From: Gilliamella intestini
Lineage (GTDB): Bacteria > Pseudomonadota > Gammaproteobacteria > Enterobacterales > Orbaceae
Reading direction: 5' to 3'
Length of the DNA: 46,703 nt
NCBI RefSeq assembly: GCF_900094935.1
Contig: NZ_FMBA01000017.1
Span: 1 to 46,703 of the forward strand
In this document: positions 17,689-32,079 of the stretch, piece by piece
Numbering within the stretch: position 1 is the first letter of the stretch
Layout of the letters: every line of letters starts with the position of its first letter
Made by a program: the position numbers and the translations under genes
Notes under the pieces: generated by a model
The model's input: the letters and a program-made list of their open reading frames with translations, nothing else
The model's database searches: none
What the model was told of the DNA's origin: nothing

Positions 17689-18045
17689 TTATTTCTTGAT
17701 TGGCTTACGCGGTCCCTTACGGGTACGAGCGTTAGTCTTTGTGCGTTGACCGCGAACAGGAAGTCCACGACGGTGACGCATGCCACGATAACAACCAAGG
17801 TCTAATAAACGCTTGATACTCATAGTTACTTCACGGCGTAAATCACCCTCAACAGTGAATTTAGCGACTTGTTCACGTAACTTTTCAATCTGATCTTCAG
17901 ATAGTTCTCTGATCTTAACATGTTCAGCAATACCTGCTTCAGCACAAATTGTCTTAGCTCGTGTATTTCCGATACCATAAATTGCTTGTAAAGCAATTAC
18001 AGCATGTTGTTGATCAGGAATGTTAATGCCTGCTATACGGGCCAC
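17689..18045 (-). CDS. rpsM: Ribosomal protein S13 (GTG start)
   Basis: This 118-residue protein of the small-subunit head contacts tRNA and L5 and has the C-terminal signature [21 protein letters not shown]. The start codon is GTG at 18045, preceded by AAAGGAG, giving [12 protein letters not shown]. coli rpsM also uses GUG, at the centre of the S4-binding leader structure. It is the first gene of the alpha operon and follows a 169-bp gap that holds a promoter and hairpins. Confidence 0.98.
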   Translation of the reverse strand: MARIAGINIPDQQHAVIALQAIYGIGNTRAKTICAEAGIAEHVKIRELSEDQIEKLREQVAKFTVEGDLRREVTMSIKRLLDLGCYRGMRHRRGLPVRGQRTKTNARTRKGPRKPIKK

Positions 18046-18176
18046 TATGCACTCCTTTATTGTTAATGTTTAGCAAACTCACCATACTGAAAAGCCCGTT
18101 TTCAGGATACTCAAACAGTGAATTTACAAATAAATCTAGGCTGGCTATTCTAGCCAGCTTTACTATACTTTGGCAA
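18046..18176 (-). promoter_or_regulatory. Alpha operon promoter and leader (possible S4 target)
   Basis: On the minus strand a -35 TTGCCA (18171-18176) and a -10 TAGAAT (18147-18152) are 18 bp apart. An eight-bp hairpin GCTGGCTA / TAGCCAGC (18140-18158) overlaps the -10 box and could end readthrough from rpmJ. The leader of about 95 nt contains a seven-bp hairpin CTGAAAA / TTTTCAG (18087-18105) before the rpsM SD. In E. coli this leader forms the pseudoknot bound by S4; equivalence here is inferred. Confidence 0.5.
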
Positions 18177-18214
18177 GAAAAATATGCAAAAGCTAAACTT
18201 TCCAGTTAAATAAA

Positions 18215-18328
18215 TTAACCTTGACGTTGTTTGTGTTTACCTTCAACGCAAATAACACGAACAATGCCATTACGTTTAATGATTTTACAATTTCTGCATA
18301 ATTTCTTGACTGAAGCACGAACTTTCAT
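18215..18328 (-). CDS. rpmJ: Ribosomal protein L36
   Basis: This 37-residue protein begins [15 protein letters not shown]. Zinc ligands Cys11, Cys14, Cys27 and His32/33 ([11 protein letters not shown]) are kept, so this is the zinc-binding form. It follows secY by 26 bp with SD GGAG and is the last gene of the spc unit, as in E. coli. Confidence 0.97.
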   Translation of the reverse strand: MKVRASVKKLCRNCKIIKRNGIVRVICVEGKHKQRQG

Positions 18329-18354
18329 TTTTTTCTCCGTAACTTCTGGCTAAC

Positions 18355-19692
18355 TTATCGGCCATAGCCTTTAAGGTTCGCTTTCTTTAACACTGACTCA
18401 TAACGATTTGGCATCATTAAAGTCTGTACTTGTGCCATAAAATCCATGATTACAACAACAACAATTAATAATGATGTTCCACCAAATTGAACTGGAACTT
18501 TCATTGCGCTTGTCATAAACATTGGAACCAAACATACAAAAGTAATGTAGATTGCACCAATTAGAGTCAAACGAGTCATTACCTTGTCAATATACTTAGA
18601 TGTTTGTTCACCTGGACGGATACCTGGAATAAATGCACCTGATTTTTTAAGCTGATCTGCTGTTTCTCTTGGATTGAAAACCAATGCCGTATAGAAGAAA
18701 CAAAAGAAGATAATCGCCGCCGCAAAAAAGATAATGTATAACGGTTGATCATGAGAAAAATATTGGTTTATAAGGACAATAATATATCTCCATCCCTCAC
18801 CATCTCCTTGGAACCAAGAAGCCATCATTGATGGTAACATAGCTATTGTTGAAGCAAATATTGCAGGAATAACCCCAGCCATATTGATCTTTAACGGTAA
18901 ATGTGTACTTTGTGCAGCATACACACGGCGACCTTGTTGTCGTTGCGCATAGTTAACAACAATACGTCGTTGACCACGTTCAACAAATACAACAAAGTAA
19001 GTAACACCTACCACTAAAGCTGCGACCACTAATAATAAAATCGGATGCAATGAACCAGAACGAGCTTGTTCAATTGTTTCATATATAGCATGAGGAAGAC
19101 TCGCCACAATACCAGCAAAGATAATGATTGAAATACCATTACCTACGCCTCGCTCTGTGATCTGTTCGCCTAGCCACATAAGAAACATAGTACCAGTAAC
19201 TAAGCTAACCGATGCAATAAAGTAAAAAGAAAATCCCGGATTAATAACAACATCACCATAACCAGGAATGTTTGGTAAACCAGTCGCAATACCAACAGCT
19301 TGCACTATCGCTAAAGCTAATGTGCCATAGCGAGTGTACTGACTAATCTTTTTACGACCTGATTCACCTTCTTTCTTTAATTCTGCTAACTTAGGACTAA
19401 TTGCCGTTAATAACTGCACAATAATTGATGCCGAAATATAAGGCATTATCCCTAATGCAAAAATTGAAGCACGGCTTAAAGCACCACCAGAAAACATATT
19501 GAACATATTGACAATGCCATTTGATGATGCTGCTAGCATATCCGATAACGCTTTAGTATCAATACCAGGAACCGGAATATAAGAACCAAGACGAAAAACA
19601 ATAAGCGCTAAAAGCACAAACATTAAGCGTCTTTTAAGCTCACCACTACCGCCTCGTGTGCTTTGGAAATCTAATCCTGGTTGCTTTGCCAT
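18355..19692 (-). CDS. secY: Preprotein translocase channel SecY
   Basis: The 445-residue inner-membrane protein has about ten transmembrane helices and forms the SecYEG channel for protein export. Features include the N-terminal [15 protein letters not shown] block (as [14 protein letters not shown]), [15 protein letters not shown] near 85 for the plug region, and the cytoplasmic [12 protein letters not shown] loop near residue 370. It lies between rplO and rpmJ in the standard spc order. The length matches E. coli (443). Confidence 0.98.
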   Translation of the reverse strand: MAKQPGLDFQSTRGGSGELKRRLMFVLLALIVFRLGSYIPVPGIDTKALSDMLAASSNGIVNMFNMFSGGALSRASIFALGIMPYISASIIVQLLTAISPKLAELKKEGESGRKKISQYTRYGTLALAIVQAVGIATGLPNIPGYGDVVINPGFSFYFIASVSLVTGTMFLMWLGEQITERGVGNGISIIIFAGIVASLPHAIYETIEQARSGSLHPILLLVVAALVVGVTYFVVFVERGQRRIVVNYAQRQQGRRVYAAQSTHLPLKINMAGVIPAIFASTIAMLPSMMASWFQGDGEGWRYIIVLINQYFSHDQPLYIIFFAAAIIFFCFFYTALVFNPRETADQLKKSGAFIPGIRPGEQTSKYIDKVMTRLTLIGAIYITFVCLVPMFMTSAMKVPVQFGGTSLLIVVVVIMDFMAQVQTLMMPNRYESVLKKANLKGYGR

Positions 19693-19700
19693 CTTTCTAC

Positions 19701-20135
19701 TTATTCCTCAATTTTTCCGCCAGCAGCTTCAATTGCAGCTTTAGCACCTTTAGTTACACGAATACCGCGAACTGTTACTGCTTTAGTTACTTCACCAGAT
19801 AACATGATTTTTGCATATTCAATTTGTGAGTTGATCACATTTGCAACTTTTAAGCTATTTAGGTCAACAATATCGCCTTCAACTTTCATTAAATCAGAAA
19901 GACGAACTTGAGCTGTAACTTGAGCTTTACGTGAGGTAAAACCAAATTTTGGTAAACGACGATATAAAGGCATTTGACCACCTTCAAAGCCGCGACGAAC
20001 GCCACCGCCTGAACGAGATTTTTGACCTTTAATGCCACGAGTACCAGTTTTACCTAGACCAGAACCTATTCCTCGGCCTACACGTTTTGGTGCATGCTTT
20101 GAACCTTCAGCAGGAGATAAAGTATTTAAACGCAT
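19701..20135 (-). CDS. rplO: Ribosomal protein L15
   Basis: This 144-residue 23S rRNA-binding protein begins [26 protein letters not shown]. It has the glycine-rich extension [23 protein letters not shown] typical of L15 and the C-terminal signature [14 protein letters not shown]. Five bases separate it from the rpmD stop, and secY starts eight bases downstream. Confidence 0.98.
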   Translation of the reverse strand: MRLNTLSPAEGSKHAPKRVGRGIGSGLGKTGTRGIKGQKSRSGGGVRRGFEGGQMPLYRRLPKFGFTSRKAQVTAQVRLSDLMKVEGDIVDLNSLKVANVINSQIEYAKIMLSGEVTKAVTVRGIRVTKGAKAAIEAAGGKIEE

Positions 20136-20140
20136 TACTA

Positions 20141-20320
20141 TTACTCCTCTACTTTAACCATGTAATAAACTTGGTTTACCATACCGCGAATCGCAGGAGT
20201 ATCCTCACGCTCAACAGTATGACCAATACGACGTAATCCAAGACCAACTAACGTCGCTTTATGCTTCGGTAGACGACCAATAGAACTACGAGTTTGTGTA
20301 ATTTTAATTGTTTTTGCCAT
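20141..20320 (-). CDS. rpmD: Ribosomal protein L30
   Basis: This 59-residue protein begins [16 protein letters not shown] and includes [19 protein letters not shown], the L30 signature. Its length is one residue more than typical E. coli L30. It sits six bases after rpsE and five before rplO in the spc order. The short product is supported by perfect family match and position. Confidence 0.97.
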   Translation of the reverse strand: MAKTIKITQTRSSIGRLPKHKATLVGLGLRRIGHTVEREDTPAIRGMVNQVYYMVKVEE

Positions 20321-20326
20321 GGCTAA

Positions 20327-20836
<510 letters not shown>

Positions 20837-20841
20837 CTACC

Positions 20842-21195
20842 TTAGAACTGTAGGCCAGCTTCGCGAGCAGCATCTGCTAGCGCCTGAACTCGACCATGAT
20901 ATTGGAAACCTGAACGATCAAATGAAACTTCTTTGATATCTTTCGCTAATGCACGTTCAGCAATTGCTTTACCAACCGCTGCTGCTGCATCTTTGTTTCC
21001 AGTGTATTTTAAACTTTCACTGATAGCTTTTTCTAATGTAGAAGCTGCTGCCAGTACCTCTGATCCGTTTGGTGCGATAATCTGCGCATAAATATGACGC
21101 GGAGTACGGTGAACCACTAAGCGAGTTGCAAGTAGTTCATGCATCTTACGACGCGCTTTAGTTGCACGACGGATACGAGCTGATTTCTTATCCAT
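20842..21195 (-). CDS. rplR: Ribosomal protein L18
   Basis: This 117-residue 5S rRNA-binding protein begins [18 protein letters not shown]. The core [20 protein letters not shown] and the C-terminal [20 protein letters not shown] are the L18 signatures. The length equals E. coli L18. It is placed between rplF (nine bases) and rpsE (14 bases). Confidence 0.99.
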   Translation of the reverse strand: MDKKSARIRRATKARRKMHELLATRLVVHRTPRHIYAQIIAPNGSEVLAAASTLEKAISESLKYTGNKDAAAAVGKAIAERALAKDIKEVSFDRSGFQYHGRVQALADAAREAGLQF

Positions 21196-21204
21196 AGTGT
21201 TACC

Positions 21205-21738
21205 TTACTTTTTCTTAGCTTCTTTAGTACGCACAACTTCATCTGCGTAACGAACACCTTTACCTTTATAAGGCTCAGGACGACGATAAGCACGGATATC
21301 AGCAGCTACTTGTCCAATTAACTGTTTATCAGCACTTTTTAGTACGATTTCAGTTTGAGAAGGACATTCAGCTGTTACACCTGCAGGTAATTGATGTTCT
21401 ATTGGATGAGAATATCCAAGAGATAAACCAATTGTATCACCTTTTACTTGTGCACGATAACCGACACCAACTAGCTGAAGTTTTTTAGTAAAACCTTCAG
21501 TAACACCAATAACCATTGCATTAATCAAAGCGCGTGCAGTCCCAGCTTGAGCCCAAGCATCTGCAAAACCATCACGAGGAGCAAATTTGATTTGTCCTTC
21601 TTCTTGATTAATCACAACAGCATTATTTATTGTGCGAGACAATTCGCCATTTTTACCTTTAATCGTAATTACCTGACCATTGAGTCTTACCTCTACGCCA
21701 GCAGGAACAACGACAGGTGCTTTTGCAACACGAGACAT
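21205..21738 (-). CDS. rplF: Ribosomal protein L6
   Basis: This 177-residue protein near the GTPase-associated centre has two repeated domains. The C-terminal signature [13 protein letters not shown] lies close to the end. It begins [17 protein letters not shown]. It is eleven bases after rpsH in the spc order, and the length equals E. coli L6. Confidence 0.99.
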   Translation of the reverse strand: MSRVAKAPVVVPAGVEVRLNGQVITIKGKNGELSRTINNAVVINQEEGQIKFAPRDGFADAWAQAGTARALINAMVIGVTEGFTKKLQLVGVGYRAQVKGDTIGLSLGYSHPIEHQLPAGVTAECPSQTEIVLKSADKQLIGQVAADIRAYRRPEPYKGKGVRYADEVVRTKEAKKK

Positions 21739-21749
21739 TCTTTTCTCCC

Positions 21750-22142
<393 letters not shown>

Positions 22143-22159
22143 CTATAACACTCCCCTGA

Positions 22160-22465
22160 TTACCAACTTGCCTTTTTAAGACCAGGAATCTCACCACGCA
22201 TGGCTGACTCACGAACCTTAATACGGCTTAAACCAAACTTACGAAGGACGCCATGAGGACGACCAGTTTGACGACAACGACGACGTTGACGTGATGGACT
22301 AGAATCACGAGGAAGCGTTTGCAATTTAAGCACTGCATTCCAACGATCTTCATCTGATGCATTAAGATCAGAGATAATCGCTTTTAATTCTTGACGCTTT
22401 GCAAAATATTTTTCTGCTAGCTTTACGCGTTTCTTATCGCGTTCAATCATTGATTGTTTAGCCAT
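22160..22465 (-). CDS. rpsN: Ribosomal protein S14
   Basis: This 101-residue protein begins [19 protein letters not shown] and has the signature [23 protein letters not shown] at about residues 59-81. It is the long, zinc-free type; only one Cys is present. It sits between rplE (11 bases) and rpsH (17 bases). Confidence 0.99.
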   Translation of the reverse strand: MAKQSMIERDKKRVKLAEKYFAKRQELKAIISDLNASDEDRWNAVLKLQTLPRDSSPSRQRRRCRQTGRPHGVLRKFGLSRIKVRESAMRGEIPGLKKASW

Positions 22466-22476
22466 TATGCCCTACC

Positions 22477-23016
22477 TTACTTACGAAATGGGAAGTTAAA
22501 GGCAGATAATAAAGCTCGGCCTTCTTCATCTGATTGTGCAGTCGTTGTGATAGTGATATCTAAACCACGAACACGATCAACTTTGTCATAATCGATTTCA
22601 GGGAAAACGATTTGCTCACGAACACCCATACTATAGTTGCCACGACCATCAAAAGATTTCGCGCTTAAACCACGAAAATCTCGAGTACGAGGAAGAGCAA
22701 TATAAACTAGACGTTCAAAAAATTCCCACATACGTTCGCCACGTAAAGTGACTTTACAACCAATAGGATACCCTTGACGGATTTTAAAACCAGCAACTGA
22801 TTTGCGTGCTTTAGTGACTAGTGGTTTTTGACCACTGATTGCTGCTAAATCTGCAACAGCATTATCTAATAATTTCTTATCAGTAATTGCTTCACCCACA
22901 CCCATATTCAAGGTGATCTTTTCGATCCGAGGGACTTGCATGACAGATTTGTAGCCAAACTGTTCTTGCAGTTTATTTACTACCTGTGCTTTGTAGTAAT
23001 CATGCAGTTTCGCCAT
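22477..23016 (-). CDS. rplE: Ribosomal protein L5
   Basis: This 179-residue 5S rRNA-binding protein contacts S13. I chose the ATG at 23016 ([15 protein letters not shown]) over one four codons upstream, because it matches the family N-terminus and the upstream bases contain the SD. The signature [18 protein letters not shown] is at about 33-50, with [19 protein letters not shown] further on. It follows rplX in the spc order. Confidence 0.98.
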   Translation of the reverse strand: MAKLHDYYKAQVVNKLQEQFGYKSVMQVPRIEKITLNMGVGEAITDKKLLDNAVADLAAISGQKPLVTKARKSVAGFKIRQGYPIGCKVTLRGERMWEFFERLVYIALPRTRDFRGLSAKSFDGRGNYSMGVREQIVFPEIDYDKVDRVRGLDITITTTAQSDEEGRALLSAFNFPFRK

Positions 23017-23033
23017 CGTACACTCCAAATTAC

Positions 23034-23348
23034 TTAATTGATTAATTCATTAGTAGACTTATAAAAACGGACTTTTTTACCGTCTTCAATACGAAAGCCT
23101 ACGCGATCTGCTTTGCCTGTAGCAGGGTTAAAAATTGCCACATTAGAAACATTGATAGCTGCTTCTTTTTCAACAATTCCACCTTCTTGATTTAATGCAG
23201 GTACAGGTTTTTGGTGTTTTTTTACCAAATTGATACCTTCAACAATCACTTTTCCTGTAGACAAAACACTCTTTACTTTACCGCGTTTACCTTTATCTTT
23301 ACCAGTTAACACGATAACTTCATCTTCTCGACGGATTTTCGCTGCCAT
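23034..23348 (-). CDS. rplX: Ribosomal protein L24
   Basis: This 104-residue assembly-initiator protein of the large subunit has the KOW motif at residues 9-30 ([19 protein letters not shown]). It begins [10 protein letters not shown] and ends in KSTNELIN. It lies ten bases after rplN. The length matches E. coli (104). Confidence 0.99.
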   Translation of the reverse strand: MAAKIRREDEVIVLTGKDKGKRGKVKSVLSTGKVIVEGINLVKKHQKPVPALNQEGGIVEKEAAINVSNVAIFNPATGKADRVGFRIEDGKKVRFYKSTNELIN

Positions 23349-23358
23349 TACCCGCTCC

Positions 23359-23748
<390 letters not shown>

Positions 23749-23834
23749 TTAATTATTGTCTAATCTACCTTCATCCACCTCAACTACCATGGATAAGAAT
23801 AGACAACCAAAAACCCACTTACGTGAGGGCGTAT

Positions 23835-23863
23835 AGTATAACACCACTCAAATAAAATGGATA
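23835..23863 (-). promoter_or_regulatory. spc operon promoter (extended -10)
   Basis: On the minus strand TGTTATACT (23835-23843) is an extended -10 element. The -35 region 17 bp upstream (TATCCA, 23858-23863) is weak, as is common for extended -10 promoters. It lies between the hairpin after rpsQ and the rplN start. Confidence 0.55.
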
Positions 23864-23870
23864 GCATAAA

Positions 23871-23894
23871 ATAAACGGCCGTTGAGCCGTTTAT
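23871..23894 (-). terminator. Hairpin closing the S10 operon after rpsQ
   Basis: Nine bases on each side pair perfectly (ATAAACGGC / GCCGTTTAT) around a six-base loop, 31 bp past the rpsQ stop. The T tail on the minus strand is short (TTTATG), so termination may be partial. Confidence 0.65.
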
Positions 23895-23925
23895 CATATT
23901 ATGTACAGTTTTTAATCAAAAAAGA

Positions 23926-24186
23926 TTAAATAACTGCTTTTTCAACGATTCGAACAAGAGTCCAAGATTTGGTTTTTGATAATGGACGACACTCTTTAAT
24001 TTCTACAGTATCACCAATACCACACTCATTGTTTTCATCATGTACATGCAATTTAGTCGTACGTTTAATGAACTTACCATATAACGGATGCTTCACTTTA
24101 CGTTCAATAGCTACAGTAATAGATTTATCCATTTTGTCGCTAATAACACGACCTTGCTGAGTACGAACTTTTACTTCAGTAGTCAT
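23926..24186 (-). CDS. rpsQ: Ribosomal protein S17
   Basis: This 86-residue primary 16S rRNA-binding protein is the last gene of the S10 operon. I chose the ATG at 24186 ([19 protein letters not shown]) over one at 24195 that lies inside rpmC. One base separates it from the rpmC stop, so translation is probably coupled. The signature [18 protein letters not shown] is present near residues 55-72. Confidence 0.98.
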   Translation of the reverse strand: MTTEVKVRTQQGRVISDKMDKSITVAIERKVKHPLYGKFIKRTTKLHVHDENNECGIGDTVEIKECRPLSKTKSWTLVRIVEKAVI

Positions 24187-24187
24187 A

Positions 24188-24379
24188 TTACGCACCCGCC
24201 TTTTCAGTTAATAATGTTTTAACACGTGCAATATTACGACGCACTTGTTTTAACATATGAGTCTGTGTTAACTGACCTCCAGCTAATTGCATACGTAAGT
24301 TAAATTGCTCACGTAATAAATTAAGAAGTTCAGTATTTAACTCTTCAACGCTTTTTTCGCGTAGCTCTTTTGCTTTCAT
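24188..24379 (-). CDS. rpmC: Ribosomal protein L29
   Basis: This 63-residue two-helix protein at the tunnel exit begins [19 protein letters not shown]. The signature [17 protein letters not shown] lies at the C-terminal end. Its ATG directly abuts the rplP stop codon, indicating translational coupling. Confidence 0.98.
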   Translation of the reverse strand: MKAKELREKSVEELNTELLNLLREQFNLRMQLAGGQLTQTHMLKQVRRNIARVKTLLTEKAGA

Positions 24380-24802
<423 letters not shown>

Positions 24803-25540
24803 TTATTGTTTTCGGCCTTTTCGCTGCTTTTTCGGTTGAGCAGCAGGTTGTTTTTCTGCTTGTTCAACGGCAGCCATACCACCAAGGATCTCACCTTTGA
24901 AGATCCACACTTTAACACCAATAATACCATAGGTAGTTAATGCTTCAGATAAACCATAGTCAATATCAGCTCGTAATGTATGTAAAGGTACACGACCTTC
25001 ACGATACCATTCGCTACGAGCAATTTCAGCACCGCCTAAACGACCACTTACTTCGACTTTGATACCTTTAGCACCCGCCTTCATTGCATTTTGAACCGCA
25101 CGTTTCATAGCACGACGGAACATAACACGGCGTTCTAACTGAGAAGTAATGCTATCAGCAACTAATTTAGCATCAAGTTCTGGTTTACGAACTTCAGCAA
25201 TATTAATTTGTACTGCAACATCACGTTTTTCTCTTTTGTCTTTATATTTATTGACAATAGAAGCTACGGCATTACGTAATTTTTCAACGTCCTCGCCTTT
25301 TTTACCAATCACGATACCCGGACGAGCAGTGTGAATAGTAATACGAACGTTAGTTTCTGCTGAACGGTCGATCACAATCTTAGAGATTGACGCTTGAGAT
25401 AATTCTTTATTTAAGAATTCACGCACTCTAAAATCACTTTCTAAATTATCAGCGAATGTCTTTGTACCCGAATACCATGTAGATGTCCAAGGCTTGACAA
25501 TGCCTAATCGGATACCATTTGGATTTACTTTTTGACCCAT
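24803..25540 (-). CDS. rpsC: Ribosomal protein S3
   Basis: This 245-residue protein at the mRNA entry site has a KH domain at about 40-105 ([14 protein letters not shown] with the GxxG loop) and a C-terminal domain with [13 protein letters not shown]. The end is a basic Gln/Lys-rich tail ([13 protein letters not shown]). The length is slightly longer than E. coli (233). It lies 14 bases after rplV. Confidence 0.99.
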   Translation of the reverse strand: MGQKVNPNGIRLGIVKPWTSTWYSGTKTFADNLESDFRVREFLNKELSQASISKIVIDRSAETNVRITIHTARPGIVIGKKGEDVEKLRNAVASIVNKYKDKREKRDVAVQINIAEVRKPELDAKLVADSITSQLERRVMFRRAMKRAVQNAMKAGAKGIKVEVSGRLGGAEIARSEWYREGRVPLHTLRADIDYGLSEALTTYGIIGVKVWIFKGEILGGMAAVEQAEKQPAAQPKKQRKGRKQ

Positions 25541-25554
25541 TGCTATTCTCCAGC

Positions 25555-25896
<342 letters not shown>

Positions 25897-25900
25897 CTAC

Positions 25901-26194
<294 letters not shown>

Positions 26195-26198
26195 TTAA

Positions 26199-27041
<843 letters not shown>

Positions 27042-27344
27042 TTACTCAGCGACGCCAGCAAGGTCTAAATTTTGACCTTCTGCTAAAGTAACGTAAGCTT
27101 TTTTCCAGTCGCTACGGCGACCGATTTGTTGACCACGACGTTTAACTTTACCTTTAACAACAAGTGTATTAACGTCATCTACTTTAACTTCAAATAGTTG
27201 TTCAACTGCGGCTTTAATCTCTCTCTTAGTAGCATCTTTAGCAACTTTCAATACTAATGTATTTGTTTTTTCCATTGAAATAGATGCTTTTTCAGAAACA
27301 TGTGGTGCTCGCAGGACTTTAAGCAGACGCTCTTCACGAATCAT
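27042..27344 (-). CDS. rplW: Ribosomal protein L23
   Basis: This 100-residue protein at the tunnel exit is the docking site of trigger factor and SRP. It begins [19 protein letters not shown], and the core is [21 protein letters not shown]. Its start overlaps the rplD stop by four bases (ATGA), a mark of translational coupling. Confidence 0.98.
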   Translation of the reverse strand: MIREERLLKVLRAPHVSEKASISMEKTNTLVLKVAKDATKREIKAAVEQLFEVKVDDVNTLVVKGKVKRRGQQIGRRSDWKKAYVTLAEGQNLDLAGVAE

Positions 27345-27943
27345 GCTAACATCTCCTCTACTTGTTTAACGGCATCAACTGTGATAACCACTTTGTCAAA
27401 TGCAATCAAACTAACTGGATCAATACCTGCCACATCACGCACATCAACTTTATGTAAGTTACGTGCTGCTAAGAAAAGATTTTCATCAACTTCAGAAGCG
27501 ATAATAAGAACATCATTAAGATTCATATCGTTTAATTTCTGAGTTAATAATTTAGTCTTAGGTGCTTCAACAGTAAATGTTTCAACCACAACTAAACGTT
27601 CTTGACGCACTAATTCAGAGAAAATACTCTTTAATGCACCACGATACATTTTACGGTTAACTTTTTGGCTATGATCTTGTGGTTTTGCTGCAAATGTTAC
27701 ACCACCACTGCGCCAGATTGGGCTCTTAATTGAACCTGAACGAGCACGACCGGTACCTTTTTGACGCCATGGTTTTTTACCTGAACCAGCGATTTCTGCA
27801 CGAGTTTTTTGTGCGCGAGAACCTTGACGAGCAGCAGATGCATAAGCAACAACTACTTGATGAACTAACGCTTCATTAAACTCACGTCCGAAGGTAGTTT
27901 CGGAAACAGAAAGCGCTTTCGCGTCTTTTACTACTAATTCCAT
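27341..27943 (-). CDS. rplD: Ribosomal protein L4
   Basis: This 200-residue protein is the autogenous repressor of the S10 operon in E. coli, acting on transcription and translation through the leader. I chose the ATG at 27943 ([13 protein letters not shown]) because it matches the family start and has an AGGAGA SD; a longer frame from 27985 would run into rplC. The tunnel loop [23 protein letters not shown] begins at about residue 61. Confidence 0.98.
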   Translation of the reverse strand: MELVVKDAKALSVSETTFGREFNEALVHQVVVAYASAARQGSRAQKTRAEIAGSGKKPWRQKGTGRARSGSIKSPIWRSGGVTFAAKPQDHSQKVNRKMYRGALKSIFSELVRQERLVVVETFTVEAPKTKLLTQKLNDMNLNDVLIIASEVDENLFLAARNLHKVDVRDVAGIDPVSLIAFDKVVITVDAVKQVEEMLA

Positions 27944-27959
27944 CTCTATCTCCTCGACG

Positions 27960-28586
27960 TTAAGCCTTGATTGCCGGTTTAACAATTACGTCACTATTGA
28001 TTGCGCCAGGAACTGCACCTTTAATTAATAAAAGATTACGTTCAGCATCAACACGTACAATATCTAAGTTTTGAACGGTTACACGTTCATTACCTAGGTG
28101 ACCTGCCATTTTACGACCTTTAAACACTTTACCCGGAGTTTGGTTTTGACCAATAGAACCATGACCACGGTGTGCCAAAGAGTTACCATGAGTCGCATCT
28201 TGAGTACGGAAATTCCAACGTTTAGTAACGCCAGCAAAACCTTTACCTTTAGATGTTCCAGTAACATCAACTTTCTTAACGTCAGCGAAGATATCAACGT
28301 TAATACTTTGACCTACAGAAAATTCGCCTTCTTCAAAACGGAATTCCCATAGACCACGACCAGCTTCAACGCCAGCCTTAGCGAAATGACCTGCTTCAGG
28401 TTTGTTTACGCGGCTTGCTTTTTTGCTGCCAGTAGTAACCTGAATAGCTTGATAACCATCATTCTCAAGTGTTTTAACTTGAGTAATGCGGTTGCTTTGA
28501 ACTTCAACTACGGTGACAGGAATAGAAACACCATCTTCAGTGAAGATACGCGTCATTCCTACTTTACGACCGATTAAACCAATCAT
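27960..28586 (-). CDS. rplC: Ribosomal protein L3
   Basis: This 208-residue protein initiates 50S assembly. It begins [19 protein letters not shown]. The loop near the peptidyl-transferase centre includes the [20 protein letters not shown] block, containing the Gln that PrmB methylates in relatives. It is the second gene of the S10 operon, 31 bases after rpsJ. Confidence 0.98.
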   Translation of the reverse strand: MIGLIGRKVGMTRIFTEDGVSIPVTVVEVQSNRITQVKTLENDGYQAIQVTTGSKKASRVNKPEAGHFAKAGVEAGRGLWEFRFEEGEFSVGQSINVDIFADVKKVDVTGTSKGKGFAGVTKRWNFRTQDATHGNSLAHRGHGSIGQNQTPGKVFKGRKMAGHLGNERVTVQNLDIVRVDAERNLLLIKGAVPGAINSDVIVKPAIKA

Positions 28587-28617
28587 TGTTTCGACCTCTC
28601 AATCATTCAGCTTAGGA

Positions 28618-29156
<539 letters not shown>

Positions 29157-29296
29157 GAAATAAATACAGATATTTGGGTTTAAAGATGGGAAGCTTTTTC
29201 TGGTTATTAATTTACAATTACCAAATTTCAATCAAATAACCAGATTTAATGTTATTTTTATATTAACCCATAATGGATAATCATTATGATAACTTA

Positions 29297-29635
29297 CTAA
29301 TGATCTTCTTTGGCATGATTAAGGCTATATCTTGGGATTTCGACCTCTAAATCTTCATTCGTGACACGAGCTTGACAGCTTAAACGACTATGCGGTTCAA
29401 CTCCCCAGGCTTTATCTAACATATCATCTTCTTGCTCATCGCTTGCTTCAAGCGAATCAAATCCCTTACGCACAATACAGTGGCATGTTGAACAAGCACA
29501 TGACATTTCACAAGCATGCTCGATTTCAATATCATTGCGCAATGCCACTTCTAAAATGGATTCGCCTTCTTGGGCATCAACAGTTTTTCCATCTGGACAA
29601 AGCTCCGCATTCGGTAAAAAAGTAATTTTTGGCAT
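29297..29635 (-). CDS. fdx: ISC-type [2Fe-2S] ferredoxin
   Basis: This 112-residue electron donor supports Fe-S cluster assembly on IscU. Cluster ligands Cys42, Cys48, Cys51 and Cys87 are present (ACEMSCACSTCHC and LSCQA), plus the extra Cys46 typical of the ISC type. It is the last gene of the operon. An iscX gene, which follows fdx in E. coli, is not seen here. Confidence 0.98.
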   Translation of the reverse strand: MPKITFLPNAELCPDGKTVDAQEGESILEVALRNDIEIEHACEMSCACSTCHCIVRKGFDSLEASDEQEDDMLDKAWGVEPHSRLSCQARVTNEDLEVEIPRYSLNHAKEDH

Positions 29636-29649
29636 AATAATCTCGTTAG

Positions 29650-31509
29650 TTAAATATCATCAACGTTATGGCCAGTTAACGCATGTCGAATTGACCTATC
29701 CATTCGCTTAGCTGCAAAATTTTGTGTTACTTTATCAACAATTTTAATTTGTTTTTCAATTGCATAACTGTCATTTGACTCACTTACAGTTTGTAATTGA
29801 TGCTTAGCAATTAAAATATGGTTTAGTTCACTTTCATCTAATAAGTCAGCATCTTTATCTAAAGCACTTTGCAAGCTTTCAAGCACTCTGGCTGCCTCAA
29901 CTTTTTGTTCAGCAAGCATTCTAATCTGTTTATCTTGCTGTGCGTAATTGATTGAATCTTGAATCATATTGGCAATTTCATTATCAGTCAGTCCATATGA
30001 AGGTTTTACTTGGATAGCAGCTTCAATACCCATTGATTTTTCCATTGCTGTTACACTTAATAAACCATCAGCATCAACTTGGAAAGTCACCCTAATGTGT
30101 GCACCACCGGCTGGCATTGGTGGAATACCTTGCAGAGTAAAACGAGCCAAAGATCGACAATCAGCAACCCTTTCACGTTCTCCTTGTAAAACATGAACCA
30201 TCATCGCAGTTTGACCATCTTTAAAAGTGGTAAACTCTTGAGCTCTTGCACATGGAATCGTACTATTACGAGGAATAATTTTTTCAACCAACTCCCCCAT
30301 GATTTCAATGCCTAACGACAATGGGATCACATCAAGCAATAACATATCTGAATCGGTTTTATTGCCAACCAAAATATCGGCCTGAATAGCTGCACCAATA
30401 GCAACTACTTTATCAGGATCGATAGATATTAAGGGATTAGTTTTGAAATAATGTCCTACTAATTCTCGCACTAATGGCACACGAGTAGAGCCGCCAACCA
30501 TAACAACTTCAACGATTTCATCCACATTAATCTCGGCATCTTTTAATGCACGGCGACAAACAGCTAAAGTGCGTTTAACCAATGGCTCAATTAATTGTTG
30601 AAATTGCTGGCGAGTAATAGTTAAAGACTGATTATTCAGAGAAAATACAGCTAAATCTTGCTCACTTAGTAAAATCTTTATTTCGACAGCTTGGTTACTA
30701 ATTTTTTGATTAATATAAGGATCTATATTATTAGTTAATCCTAATTTCTCTTTTATATAGTCAGCAAGTAACCGATCAAAATCATCACCACCAAGAGCTG
30801 AATCACCACTAGTTGCTAGAACCTCAAAAACACCTTTATTTAATCGTAAAATAGAAATATCAAAAGTACCACCACCTAAATCATAAACAGCGATTATACC
30901 TTCCTTTCCTGAATCTAAACCGTACGCAATCGCAGCTGCCGTTGGTTCATTAAGTAGTCGCAACACATGCAAACCGGCTAATTTAGCAGCATCTTTTGTT
31001 GCTTGCCGTTGTGCATCATCAAAATAAGCTGGTACAGTAATAACCACACCATCAATTTCACCTTGCAAACTCTCTTTTGCTCGCTCAGCTAACGCTGTCA
31101 AAATTTCTGATGAAACTTGTATTGGATTTACTTGCTCATTAGGCAAATTTAATAAAGGAACACCATTTTCAGTTTGTGAAAAAGTATAAGGAAAATGTGA
31201 TAAATCTATATCAGATAAACTTCGCCCCATTAATCGCTTAATAGAACTAACTGTATTTTTCGGATCATTCACAGCATTACCTTTGGCATTTTTCCCAATC
31301 GTGATAACAGAGTTATCATCATGATCGATGCCATAATGCACAACAGATGGCAATAGCGGATTACCTTCTAAATCAGGCAATAGCTCTACTTTTCCACTTC
31401 GTACCGTTGCTACTAATGAATTAGTTGTACCAAGATCAATCCCCACTGCAAGGCGGCGCTGATGTGGTAGTGGAGTTTGTCCTGGTTCGCTGATCTGTAA
31501 TAATGCCAT
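29650..31509 (-). CDS. hscA: Fe-S assembly chaperone HscA (Hsp70 family)
   Basis: This 619-residue ATP-dependent chaperone binds the LPPVK motif of IscU and helps cluster transfer. The nucleotide-binding domain (about 20-390) has [29 protein letters not shown] and [13 protein letters not shown]; the substrate-binding domain follows. It lies 36 bp after hscB and 14 bp before fdx. The C-terminus lacks the DnaK-type EEVKD end, as expected for HscA. Confidence 0.98.
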   Translation of the reverse strand: MALLQISEPGQTPLPHQRRLAVGIDLGTTNSLVATVRSGKVELLPDLEGNPLLPSVVHYGIDHDDNSVITIGKNAKGNAVNDPKNTVSSIKRLMGRSLSDIDLSHFPYTFSQTENGVPLLNLPNEQVNPIQVSSEILTALAERAKESLQGEIDGVVITVPAYFDDAQRQATKDAAKLAGLHVLRLLNEPTAAAIAYGLDSGKEGIIAVYDLGGGTFDISILRLNKGVFEVLATSGDSALGGDDFDRLLADYIKEKLGLTNNIDPYINQKISNQAVEIKILLSEQDLAVFSLNNQSLTITRQQFQQLIEPLVKRTLAVCRRALKDAEINVDEIVEVVMVGGSTRVPLVRELVGHYFKTNPLISIDPDKVVAIGAAIQADILVGNKTDSDMLLLDVIPLSLGIEIMGELVEKIIPRNSTIPCARAQEFTTFKDGQTAMMVHVLQGERERVADCRSLARFTLQGIPPMPAGGAHIRVTFQVDADGLLSVTAMEKSMGIEAAIQVKPSYGLTDNEIANMIQDSINYAQQDKQIRMLAEQKVEAARVLESLQSALDKDADLLDESELNHILIAKHQLQTVSESNDSYAIEKQIKIVDKVTQNFAAKRMDRSIRHALTGHNVDDI

Positions 31510-31545
31510 TTAATCTATCTCTATCGATACGTTACTTATCTTAAA

Positions 31546-32064
31546 TTATAAATCAAATTGCTCTTCTTGTAACTTTTCGATTTGTTCAATCAATCTGGCA
31601 AGATAGCGAATTTTATAGATCTGATTAAGTGCTTTTGACCAATCTTGATTAGTAATAAATTGTAATAATTCGTTATAGACTATCTTTTGACGAGCAACAA
31701 TCTCAGCATAAAAATCATCTAATAATTCAAAATTATCTTTACTTTCGATATCATCAAGTTTTTCACGTAAAACAAATTGCTCCATTAAAAAATCAGTATC
31801 ATGAATAATACTTTGTTCAGTTGCTACATCAAAACCTTGTAGAGATAAAAAATACTCAGCAGCTTTAATTGGATTTTTTAACGTACGATAACCATCATTA
31901 ATGGTTGCTGACTTTTGAACAATTGCCACTTTATTAATATCATTTACAACAGCAAAATTATCTGGATGATATTGCTTTTGCAATTGCTGATAATGAGTTG
32001 TTAGCTGAGCAACATCCACCGGCAATTGAATGGGCAAACTAAATAGCTCGAAGTAATTAACCAT
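31546..32064 (-). CDS. hscB: Fe-S assembly co-chaperone HscB
   Basis: This 172-residue J-protein has an N-terminal J-domain with the HPD motif (YHPDNF near residue 36) that stimulates HscA. A C-terminal three-helix bundle (about 85-172) binds IscU. It begins MVNYFELFSLPIQLPVD. It is 15 bases after iscA, and the length matches E. coli (171). Confidence 0.98.
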   Translation of the reverse strand: MVNYFELFSLPIQLPVDVAQLTTHYQQLQKQYHPDNFAVVNDINKVAIVQKSATINDGYRTLKNPIKAAEYFLSLQGFDVATEQSIIHDTDFLMEQFVLREKLDDIESKDNFELLDDFYAEIVARQKIVYNELLQFITNQDWSKALNQIYKIRYLARLIEQIEKLQEEQFDL

Positions 32065-32079
32065 AATTATTATGTCCGA

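Noticed and set aside
27944-27985. N-terminal extension of rplD
   Set aside because: The added residues overlap the end of rplC and do not match L4; the internal ATG has a proper SD.
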